A stretch of 64,000 nt of DNA. Origin: Isoetes taiwanensis. Its lineage: Eukaryota; Streptophyta; Lycopodiopsida; Isoetales; Isoetaceae. Below, piece after piece: positions 1-9,404 of this stretch. The notes below the pieces were generated by a model. The model worked only from the letters and a program-made list of their open reading frames with translations, did no database searches and was not told the origin of the DNA. Made by a program: the position numbers and the translations under genes. Position 1 is the stretch's first letter. Every line of letters begins with the position of its first letter. The stretch lies in the NCBI GenBank assembly GCA_021234155.1, contig JAJEKV010000026.1:16110283-16174282 (forward strand), in the 5' to 3' direction.

Positions 1-122
1 GAGGTGGAGAATACTTTGCCGGAGTTTAGATGTGACAATCGTCATCAGATGATCAAGATCAGGCGTGAAATGAACAGATTTAAAAGGAGCATCGGCTGGA
101 ATAGTTTCCACCGCATAAGTAG

Positions 123-383
123 ACCTGGTGTCCTGAGGTGGAAGAAGGTAAGGGCAACTACCTTGAGTTTGATGGGAAACCAATCAAACCCAGTTGGAAT
201 GTTGAACCAGAGGATTCATGGCTTGATAAATTTCTTCTTGAGCTTGTTGATCCAAGGTGGCTTGAGAAGGAGATGGGGCTCATGGTTGTTAGGGCTGAGG
301 TGCGGGGTTTCTTCAGCATGGGCGGGGGCCTTGTTTATCATTGGCGACCCATAGTTGGTAGGCCGCGAGGTAGACCAAAGTAG
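123..383 (+). CDS. C-terminal exon of an unidentified gene with an AT-hook-like tail (partial)
   Basis: An open frame of about 86 codons ends at a TAG at 381-383. Its composition is protein-like: acidic and aromatic residues (segment EPEDSWLDKFLLEL), then a Gly-rich stretch, then the terminal residues VGRPRGRPK. PRGRPK is the core of the AT-hook, which binds the minor groove of AT-rich DNA, so a DNA-associated role is possible. The frame is closed upstream by TAG at 120-122, so the exon either begins near 123 after an unseen splice acceptor or is joined to the upstream frame (1-120) by a frameshift. There is no ATG, and the rest of the gene lies outside the window. I do not recognise the family. 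The AT-hook reading rests on nine residues only. Confidence 0.4.
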   Translation, partial: TWCPEVEEGKGNYLEFDGKPIKPSWNVEPEDSWLDKFLLELVDPRWLEKEMGLMVVRAEVRGFFSMGGGLVYHWRPIVGRPRGRPK

Positions 384-1814
384 TTTGATTTGTGCCAGGT
401 AGTTGGACTTGGACTTGTGGAAGCTGAGGGTGCATTTTCTCTTAAAAGTTCAAGTCAAGGAGATACTCACTTCATTATTCAGGAAAGGTTTTGATTCCTG
501 ATTCACAAACATTTTAAATCTTTATTTGTGGGTTTGCTTTGGAAATGTCATATTCCCTGTGTTTTGCCTACTAAGATATGTTACGAAACCAAAATAGTCG
601 CATTCAAAAAGAAAAAAGAAAGGAAAAGCATGCGTGCATTGTGCATTGAATATGTCCTTCACTCATAAAGTTGGATCAATTATGTGGATCGAATGTCATA
701 GATTAAAAAAATTAGATACCAGTGTCCTTCCCAAATTTTCAGGCTGGAAACTTTCCTAGGCTTTATGAGAAAGTTGGGGAGGTTTATTGATAAAAAATTG
801 GAGTGTTTTACAACTCTTGGAAGGTTAACTAGATTTGGACGAAGATAGTTTGAGCGGTCTCAACATCCTTATAAAAGAAACAAACACCCATGTTGTCAAA
901 CAAAATACCTCTCACAAAATCACATTATGTTCTAGCTTCATGTAAAGAATCAGTCCCTACATTTGCCACAACAAGCAACCATCTACACATGGATTTCATA
1001 ACCTGCAGACTGATGTCACAAAGAAAATGCAAACAACAGGTTGTGAATCTGAAAGAAGAAGAAGCTTTGTAAGCAAGAAAACTAGATTTCTACATCTCTA
1101 GTGAGAAAGATAAAGAAGAATCGGTTCTATGTACAAGAAAATTGACATGCCGAACCAACTAAGAAATCTTTCATTCATTTAGCTTTCAAATATTCACCCT
1201 CAATAGCTCCATTCTATTGCCCTCTTCCATCGCCATGCCTTCAGCCTCTCACATAAAAAAGAACCATCAAATTGTATCCGCTAGAAATGCCCATGCCGCA
1301 ACTATATATCTATTTTTGTTGTCTTTTGTTTCCCAAGATCATGGGTTCAACGTCTCGTTGTGAAAGTGGCCATGATCATTGTAATATTAGTGGGAGAAAG
1401 AGCCACTTCATCCATAGCAACCATGTTCGAAAATGTATTAGGGCTAACATTCTTGTATGCTATTGAGATGTTGCCTTTAAGGTGTCGTCATGCTTATTTG
1501 TGATACGGTCTTTTACAGAAATGGATCTATTTCCATGTCACCAACTCGTAACAATCCTGAGATACATCTATAATGGAATGTAAGTATTTGATCCATGTGT
1601 TTTCTTCAAGGTAGTTATTTTACATTAACAACGCCTCCGATATGTTGCCCCTGTTAGTCCCCTGCCCCAAAACACGGGACTATTCCTAAGGTACGGAAAA
1701 GAGCCAAAGAGCAAAGGATAAGCATCCAAGTCAGCAGCTAAGGCCACGCCAATGAGGAAGAAGAGACCAAGAGACTCCACAACATAAGGGAATCCACGGC
1801 CCGGCAATTTTTAG
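384..1814. other. Intergenic stretch, nothing recognised
   Basis: AT-rich DNA with no frame longer than about 65 codons and no recognisable protein or RNA gene. The first part is presumably the 3' untranslated region of the gene ending at 383. Confidence 0.5.
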
Positions 1815-2079
1815 TGCCACTCATTATAGCAATAATGATTCCATGAGTCATGATAGAGATCATGGGATTAGGTAACCAAAGATCCAAAAATGGTAGATCC
1901 TTTGCTATTTTGGGCAGAGGCCATTGTACTATATATATACCAGAAGATTAGACTTAGATCTTTAGACAAGTTCAGGCATTTTTGTGGTCTCAACTCCTTT
2001 TAGAGTTTTTTTCATGTATTCTCATTGATCCTTTAAGATCCTTATTTTGATGTCTGTGTTGCCTTATTTTCTTTTCTCA
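1815..2079 (+). repeat. Candidate 5' LTR of a decayed gag-bearing element
   Basis: The segment begins with TG, ends with CA, holds a strong TATA-like stretch (ATATATATA near 1930) and is followed by ATTGGTATTG, which loosely resembles the tRNA-iMet primer-binding motif TGGTATCAGAGC. The gag-like frame at 2236 starts about 160 bases downstream, a normal distance. No second copy of this segment is seen in the window, so the call rests on layout only. Confidence 0.3.
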
Positions 2080-2235
2080 ATTGGTATTGCAAAACCCACG
2101 TGATATTTGTTCTCTGTTGAGGAGTTGTTTGTAGGACGCAAGGGTTCTCATAGAGGGTTGTCCCCAAACTCTCTCGAATTTGGACCCTAAATAATATCGC
2201 CAATTGCTGGGTTCTGGTCCTCTTTCTTTTCGCCA

Positions 2236-2748
2236 ATGTCTTTTCATACTTTCACTCAAGAAAAACTATTTAGCCAAATTGCCGCCCATCTCGCTCGTCA
2301 GCAACGGCGAGATACGATCCGTGACTCCTACTATGGAGATTATGATATTGAAGGTGGCCTTACACGATCCCGTGCTCATTCAGCTCCATACACCCCGCGG
2401 ATCTCTTCACGTTCAGGATCACTCAACCGTGGTCACAATTGTTCTCAACCCCATTTGCCTCGTCCAACTCTTGTTCATCACACTCCACTATACTTTCAGA
2501 TCCCTGAAAGCACTTATGTCCACATTCCTCCAATGCCGACTCTTGCACCCTCCCAACCAACTTCACCACAACATGGGATGGCCTATTCTCACGTCTTTTT
2601 TGGTCCCGCTTATGTCAATGAGTTCCCATCCTCACCAACTCTTCAGCCTCCTGTGAATGTTTACAACATTGAAGATCTCACGCTCGATCAAGATGGATGC
2701 CCAGTCATCCCAACATCCGACAATAAGACCGCTACGACAATGGTCCCT
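2236..2748 (+). pseudogene. Ty3/gypsy-type gag, 5' part, split by an LTR insertion
   Basis: An open frame from ATG 2236 runs 171 codons to the border of an inserted LTR element. The protein is rich in Pro, Ser, His and Tyr, typical of the variable N-terminal part of gag. Deleting the insertion with one copy of the TCCCT duplication (2744-2748 and 5682-5686) makes the frame continue directly into the second half at 5687, so the two halves are one former gene. Gag is the structural protein that packages retrotransposon RNA. A candidate LTR lies upstream at 1815-2079. The element is dead: besides the insertion, the second half carries an in-frame stop and frameshifts. Confidence 0.6.
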
Positions 2749-3084
2749 ATGTTAATTGTGAGTTCTTGGCATGCACCCTGCAGCAGCAGTCTATGACTGC
2801 CGGATGCTACAAAGCTGCCATGCTCAAGATCACAAAACAAGAACAAGACAAACAAATATGTACAAAGAATGAAGGGAACGTGGCCAAATGAGGCTCTCCA
2901 AATTTGAGATAAACCTGAGTACATCTGAAGCGGCTCCGGTCTAATATAGTGTAGACTGCAAATCTGAGCCCTACATCTAGCTAAATCTAATCCCTACACT
3001 TATATTAACCTAATCATGCCAAGTGTCAGTCTGCCACCACTGGCACCTAACATGTGTACAATATTAACCACTAGGTGGTTAACA
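2749..3084 (-). repeat. 3' LTR of the 2.9-kb element
   Basis: Nearly identical to 5347-5681. On the minus strand it starts TGTTAACC and ends AATTAACA, a short inverted repeat at the two ends. Confidence 0.8.
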
Positions 3085-3096
3085 CTGCCTCCCCCT
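3085..3096 (-). other. Polypurine tract of the 2.9-kb element
   Basis: On the minus strand it reads as a run of purines with one T, immediately before the LTR start. This is the expected second-strand priming site and fixes the element's orientation. Confidence 0.6.
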
Positions 3097-3419
3097 AAAA
3101 GTTTTTAGCACAAAAACATGTACAGACTTTTATAAGACAAGTCCGACAATAACAACAAGGTGCCAAAAAATTTAGGGTTGTAAATGATGGTAATGGTTGG
3201 GTTGTGTCGCCATAAAAGATCTTCATGAATGCGTTGAGGACGAATAAGATCCGAAGGAATGTCGATGGAGAACATGGATCATAGGAACTTGGGCAAAAAA
3301 AACATAAAGACCATCCCCTTATATTATGGGTAAGTCCATTTTAACAAATCGTGCCCAAAAGTGCATTTAAAAACAATTAGGGGGTCTTCAAAAATGTAAG
3401 CACCAAGAAAGCTTCCCCC

Positions 3420-3790
3420 GTGATCAGCCATAGAAGAGCGTGGCTATGCGTGACAATATTTTTGCAGAGCGTGGATCTTGAGCAAGAAGCGTGGCCATAA
3501 GCAAAGTGTGAGCGTGGGAACAAAGGAGCGTGGCCGCAGCATGAAAAGCGTGAGTGAGGGATGACCATGGAGCGTGAACATGCGTGACTATCATAAGAGG
3601 AGCGTGGGCAAATTCAAAATGCAAGGCGTGGATAAAAAAAAGCACGGCGTGAGGAAAGCATGGACCTGGGTGGGCGTGGACTGAGCCCGTGGGAATAGGC
3701 GTGGACCATGTGTGGGCCCCTAAAGCGTGACCCCTGAGAGCCCCTTGAACGTGAGCAGTAGTTGACCCACGGCGTGACCCGTGATCAGCC
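3420..3790. repeat. GCGTG-rich degenerate repeat inside the LTR element
   Basis: The pentamer GCGTG (often GAGCGTGG or GGCGTGGA) recurs roughly twenty times in 370 bases at irregular spacing. On the minus strand this keeps a frame open that encodes a His/Ala-rich peptide (3424-3795), which is probably a by-product of the repeat rather than a protein gene. Confidence 0.55.
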
Positions 3791-5331
3791 TGCAAAAGGA
3801 GGGCTTGAACCCTAAGAAGATCGAACCCTAATTAGAATGGTTTTGCGGCGGCGGCATGGCGGTGATCTGAACCTGGGCCGCTTATGTTGCCGGAAGATAC
3901 GGTTGCTTCTATTTCCAGAGAAAATGATGGCGAATGGGGCTGAAGATGGGGCTTGAAATGTGCAGGCTAAAGATAGATGTGGCAGGAGATAAAGCCGGAG
4001 AGAATGCCGAAATGGAACAGATAAGAACTGGCCGGATATGAACGGCGAGATGTCTGCTGCCAGAAGAAGTTACTATTTCATCCCATCGATTTTGCAATAG
4101 GTCTGTGAAGGGCCGGGCTGAAGTCTGAAACGTAATGCAGAATCTGAAAATAGAAAGTGAAGATTTGCAGCTGAAAGGCCATGTATGGTGGCCGGATTTG
4201 CTCTGAAGATTGAAGAGAAGAACTTGAAGCTTGCGGGAATTGGTGGCCAAAATCGCTGCAACAGAGGAATCGGTGCCCACAAGTTTTCTGTCAAAAACAG
4301 GTAAAATGGCGTCTGAAAACATGTTGATGCAGTTGAGGCTCCAATCCCTGACTGAAAGCTTGAGATGCTAACAGTACTTGTTTGCAGATGATGAAGACCA
4401 GAGAGACTTGAGAAATTGTTGAGGCCTCAAGAATCTGTAGAAATATGCTGGCCGGAATGGTGCTCTGCAGCTGTGAGATGCGTGAGGCAGATGGATGGGG
4501 GCTAGTAGGGATGCTGGCCCTCTTAAGAACTCAATAAGAAAGACATGATTGCTCTGTGCAGATGCCAGATTGATGGAAAGTATTGGAGGAAGAGTTGCAC
4601 AAAGACTCAAATTCGTCTAGAGCCTGAAATGCTTGAATGATTTCGTTGTATCCAAAATAAACTGATAAACTTTGATGCAGGTACTGATAGCACTGGAGAA
4701 ACATTCTGCATACGATTTGAAGAAAAACTCTGATGCTTGCTGTTTTGAATATACAGGGGCTAGTCTTTTGCAGATGAAGAACATGAAGAAGCAAAGAAGT
4801 TGCCCTTGAGAAATCTGTCTGATTGTGAATCATAAGAGAGGGCTAGCCAAAGTGCTGGCCCTCTATAAATAAACTGAAGAAGAAATGATAGAGAATATTT
4901 TTGGTGTGCAAGAGCACGATTTTTGATAAAACTGAGAGAAAAACAGAGGATAATGAAAAAGATCATGATATTTTGACAATTTTTCAGCAAATAGAAGAGA
5001 AAAGAGGATCAAACTGTTGATTTTTCTGAAGATCTTGCAGAGAGGAGGCCTTTGTCACCACTCCGAAAAATCCCCATCAGAAAAATTGTGCTTTGTCGCG
5101 GCAGATGAAAAAGTAGTTTTTGAAAACGATTTTCATAACCAAACTAAATGCTAAGGAATTGATTGACAAAGGGGCCTCCAGCCGGACCATTTCAACAACT
5201 GGTTGGGCCAAATAAAGGAATTGAAGGGTTGAGAGTAATGTACAAGAAGTATTCAAGAACTGATTAGGATAAGAGCAAAAAGACAACAAAGAAAAAAAGA
5301 AGGCTCAAGAAAGTGATCACGAGCTTAACCC

Positions 5332-5346
5332 GGATAATTGGCGCCA
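5332..5346 (-). other. Primer-binding site of the 2.9-kb element
   Basis: The minus strand reads TGGCGCCAATTATCC directly after the end of the LTR. The leading TGG is complementary to the CCA end of a tRNA. Which tRNA primes it is not certain. Confidence 0.6.
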
Positions 5347-5681
5347 ATGTTAATTGTGAGTTCTTGGCATGCACCCTGCACCAGCAGTCTATGACTGCCG
5401 GATGCTACAAAGCTGCCATGCTCATGATCACAAAACAAGAACAAGACAAACAAATATGTACAAAGAATGAAGGGAACGTGGCCAAATGAGGCTCTCCAAA
5501 TTTGAGATAAACCTGAGTACATCTGAAGAGGCTCCGGTCTAATATAGCGTAGACTGCAAATCTGAGCCCTACATCTAGCTAAATCTAATCCCTACACTTA
5601 TGTTAACCTAATCATGCCAAGTGTCAGTCTGCCACCACTGACACCTAACATGTGTACAATGTTAACCACTAGGTGGTTACC
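5347..5681 (-). repeat. 5' LTR of the 2.9-kb element
   Basis: Direct repeat of 2749-3084. It is followed on the right by the TCCCT target duplication and the resumed gag frame. Confidence 0.8.
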
Positions 5682-6270
5682 TCCCTCCAGGATTTTCAAT
5701 AATGCCTTCTACTGCTGTTATGGGAGGCCCCTCCACTTCTCATGCTCCATGGCCATCTTAGGTTCCTATGCCATCCCCTGCGTGTGTTTCTCCACCGGTC
5801 GTCCCATCTATTTTTTCTTTTGGCCTAAATTTGAAGCTCCAGTATCCAATCTTTGGCAACACCAAAGGCAAATCCATCATGGATCAAAGGGCACAAGCTC
5901 ACATGGAGGAGTTTGGGGCCCTCATGGTTCTCAATGATCATTCTCAACCCCAGATCAAGTTTCACATTTTCTCTACCATGATGTGTGGTGCACCACCAAT
6001 GGACGATGGCCAACAAAAGCCATTGGAATCAAAATTGGGAATACATGAAAACTGCTTTTCTCGCTCACTATGGGTCTCTAGGTGATGATCAACAACTGTT
6101 ATAACAGTTGAATGAACTCCACCTAGTGAACGAATGTATTTCTACTAATGGACCTCTACATTGCAAAAGATGCAACATGCAACCATACCATGGAAGAATG
6201 TACGCATGCTAACCCTATGCCCTTCATACAAAAATGGTCTTTCCAGTGCAACTACACCACAACAATAGCT
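5682..6270 (+). pseudogene. Ty3/gypsy-type gag, 3' part
   Basis: This continues the frame broken at 2748. After a Pro/Ser-rich segment with an in-frame TAG, the reading QYPIFGNTKGKSIMD and then EEFGALMVLNDHSQPQIKFH follows the usual gag core pattern of plant Ty3/gypsy elements (a YP.F-G start, then an F-AL-LN helix). A frameshift near 5990 moves the next conserved piece, WEYMKTAFLAHYG, into another frame. About 40 codons later a possible CCHC zinc knuckle (CKRC, then H and C near 6165-6215) appears, again frameshifted. No protease or reverse transcriptase follows, so the copy is truncated after gag. Confidence 0.55.
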
Positions 6271-6295
6271 GCAGCATGGCCAGTCTTGAGCTTTT

Positions 6296-6425
6296 TGCTC
6301 TTGAAATTTAGATATATAAACATGTGATTAGTTGTGGATCTACCACTTGCTTGGGCTCTTTCTTGAACTTTCGGCTCTTGAACTTTAGATAGACAAATAT
6401 GTGATTAGTTGTAGATCTACAACTT
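6296..6425. repeat. Two-copy tandem duplication, ~73-bp period
   Basis: GCTCTTGAAATTTAGATA at about 6298 recurs as GCTCTTGAACTTTAGATA at about 6371. Both are followed by a near-identical segment ending in GTGATTAGTTGTRGATCTAC. Confidence 0.7.
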
Positions 6426-9360
6426 TCTCTAATGTAGACTAACTTAAGAGCATGAGATCGCGAGCATAAAAGTTGTATTGTTAACATGCTTATGAAACAA
6501 CCTGATTTGATGTGTTGTTCAGCTCTTGCGCGAACTGTTGGACATTGGAATAACAAATAAGCTCTATATTGTGCATACAAGTATTGTTTCAGATCATTCC
6601 ATGACTAAAGGAGTGGCATGCAATAAAGGTAACAGTCGCATTATTCTAACATGCCTTCATGTCAAACCATTTAAAAGCATTGGCATATTATTTAAAAAAA
6701 AAATGGCATCTGAAGCATGTAACAAAGGTGGCATTTAATTCTTTATCAAAATTTAAAGCTATTTGGACAACATATTTCACCATTCAATGGTTGTATCATA
6801 CATCTTTTCCTAGACCATCTTTTAAGTTGAAAATGCTTGATATATGACTTTTGTCTAGTGAATAAGGACATATCATAGGCATTTTTTGAATATTTTCATT
6901 CTGGAATTCCCGAAGACAATGATCTACATCAACATTTTAAATTAATATTTTATAGAAGACATTGTTATCACAAATTATTTGAACTTGCCGTCAATGCATA
7001 GAATTGTAGCCTAGAATCAAAAAATTATTTGGCCATTTGGAATTTCTTTACATTTCATTCTAGAATCCCGCACCGCTGATAGTTCGAGAGAACATGAATT
7101 AGCCAAAGACGTTTGGTATTCAGACATTGTCTCCTGATCTAGAAAATGAAAATATTAATCTAGGTTCTTGCATTTTAACAATACAATTTGAACATTTTGC
7201 GGAATATCCGCAATGTAGAAAAGCAAGCTTCTTTGGCTTCAAAAAAAGCTTTTCTCAAATACATCTTTGTTCTATGCATAAGCTGCATGCACCAACATCA
7301 AGTCATGCTTGGAAATACAACATGCCAGAGGGCTAACTTCGTAATCATTTGAACACCACAAAAAGTTCATTTAATGCTATTGTAAAGCAAGATCATGTCA
7401 ACCAAAAGCTGAGAACCTAGTCTAAAAACTCACTTAGAGCTAAGTCATGCTGACCTGTTTGAAAGAATATGATAATCCTTATGTAAATTGGGCTGCAACT
7501 AATTTTACATCACTTCACCTGCTCTGAACTTAGATACACAAACCAAGAATATACCCAGAAGAGAAGAAAAGTGCAACTAGAATTGTCCAATGATGCCTGG
7601 AGTATGCTCATCAACATGTTGACTTTGTTCGGGCCTGCACTTAAACGAATATTGCATCTTAGAAATATACTTTATTGCTGTACATTTGGATGCTTCAATC
7701 ATAATCAATGATAACTCTTATCCACATGCCTTTGACTGTCTCATTGGACTTCTGTTACGAGCTATATGAAGATGAATCAATGAATGCAAAATGAAAATGC
7801 ATATTGAATTATTCGTTCTGAATGTCCAAATCCACATGCACAATCACACAATGACATCTAAGAGTAATTTCAATAATGACTGTAAGAGCATTTTCAATAT
7901 GAATATAATCCTTTTTTGAAACAATCTAAAACAACCATATTAAAATTTGCATATGTACCAAAGATATGTAGATAATTACTCCCAAGTCATAGACGACTCT
8001 AGAATGTCAAAACATATCTAAACTCGTAATCTAAACATCCCTAGACATCTCTAGATGTTTAGATTCTAGAATCACTTCGATGCTAGAGATGTTTAGATTA
8101 CCTCTGTTTAGACTCTTCGATGCTAGAGATTTTTAGATTACGAGCCAGCGACTTTTGATCCATGGACTCCACTGAAATCTTTTCCTGGTGCATGCATCTC
8201 CATTGTGAGCTTGGTAGTATCTCAATACGCTCTGCCAATTTTACCTCTAGATTTGCAATGACATTCTGTAAATTCACATCATGAATGGTCTCCTCTCGTC
8301 TAGACAGAGCTTCCTTTAGTTTCGCATTCTGGGTAATCAAGGCTTTGTTCTGTGCAACAACCTCTTCTACTAGTTTTTACAAATGACCAATTTCGGCCGT
8401 CAAATCCTGCATCAAATGCACTAAACATACTCAATCCTCTTCGTATTCAATAGGATCCCCTTTGATAGGGGTCCCAACTGCTTTTTTCTTCCCCATTCAG
8501 GGTATACGCATTTGGAAAATCCCTCTTATCTTCTTGAAAATACAGAACCAAAATGTCTCAAGTTTGTTATGGTTGGAAAGCTTTCGAGATAAGCTTTTCA
8601 AGGATTTCAAGCTCACTGAAAACATAGAAAGTTTGACTTTATTGTATCATATAGTAAGTTTAATTGTTCGGTCGAATGTCATATGGCAAGTCCTTTGACT
8701 ACTAATAAGAGAAAGATGCACCTCGCAAGCCTCACCAATGGAGCCCTAATTCAATGGAGTTTGGTTTCTTTTGTCTTTGGTGCTTCTTTGGCTCGGTTTC
8801 TTATGTTGGCTGCAGCTATGATGTCTTATATGTTCCTTTCGGCTATCACTAACATCAAGTTCTACGTCGCATTCTCAAGATGCACTAAAGTCACTCCAAT
8901 ATAATACAATGATATCCACAATAATGCATTTCCTTATAAAAACCAATACATTCTTCGATCACAACCAAATGGATTCTTAGAACAAAATCAACCATATTGT
9001 CATGGGCACTTTGCTGGACAATATAAGCAAAACTTTAAAGTCTTTATTGGAAATATGGCACAACATCCACTAAACACCTGGGTATCAATTGAGGCCTTAT
9101 CATTTACAAGTCCCAACCTATGCCAAGAGGCTGGGCATATTTCAATACTTTTTTAAATCAAGCAAAAACCATATATACGAAGATGTTAATTGGGCAACGT
9201 TATAGGGCATGCCAGCATGGCAAAGAAAACAACATCAGCACTACGTGGAACCCATATGGTAGGAGAATCAATTAAAAAAACCCTAAAATGTGCCACGTGG
9301 GCCAAAATATCGGAAGTGCTTTAGCACCACAAACGCCTCGGTCTAAAACTACCATTCTAT
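6426..9360. other. Intergenic stretch upstream of the sigma-factor gene
   Basis: No protein family was recognised. A short minus-strand frame at 8098-8340 is Glu/Lys/Leu-rich and could be a coiled-coil fragment, but nothing supports it further. At 8040-8145 a small repeat occurs: TTCGATGCTAGAGAT is found twice 39 bases apart, next to the inverted CTAGAGATGT and ACATCTCTAG words. The last 200 bases before 9395 should contain the sigma-gene promoter, but no clear TATA box was identified. Confidence 0.4.
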
Positions 9361-9369
9361 CCACTTCCC

Positions 9370-9404
9370 ATGAAGCTTTGATGGGATTCTGGCTATGGCG
9401 ATAG
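9370..9404 (+). promoter_or_regulatory. Two tiny upstream ORFs preceding and overlapping the sigma-factor start
   Basis: ATG 9370 opens a 3-codon frame ending in TGA (9379-9381). Its stop overlaps a second ATG (9381) that runs seven codons to TAG at 9402-9404, passing over the chosen start at 9395 in another frame. If the transcript begins upstream of 9370, scanning ribosomes would meet these first, which could lower translation of the main frame. Whether they are transcribed is unknown. Confidence 0.35.

Larger units (their letters stand above)
2749..5681 (-). mobile_element. Non-autonomous LTR retrotransposon inserted in a gag gene
   Basis: Two direct repeats of about 335 bp (2749-3084 and 5347-5681) differ at only a handful of positions and bound a 2.26-kb interior. 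The orientation is minus: a primer-binding site abuts the right repeat (5332-5346, minus strand TGGCGCCAATTATCC) and a purine tract abuts the left one (3085-3096, minus strand TAGGGGGAGGCAG). A 5-bp duplication TCCCT flanks the element. The interior has no protease, reverse transcriptase or integrase; it holds a GCGTG-rich stretch and an A/G-rich segment. It must therefore have been moved by proteins made elsewhere (LARD/TRIM-like). The high LTR identity suggests a fairly recent insertion compared with its host gag. The terminal bases are slightly non-canonical or damaged (GGTTACC at the right edge against GGTTAACA in the other repeat). Confidence 0.8.

Noticed and set aside
2204-2656. Second plus-strand frame over the gag start
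   Set aside because: Shadow of the gag frame, without the ordered gag features that appear in the 2236 frame and its continuation.
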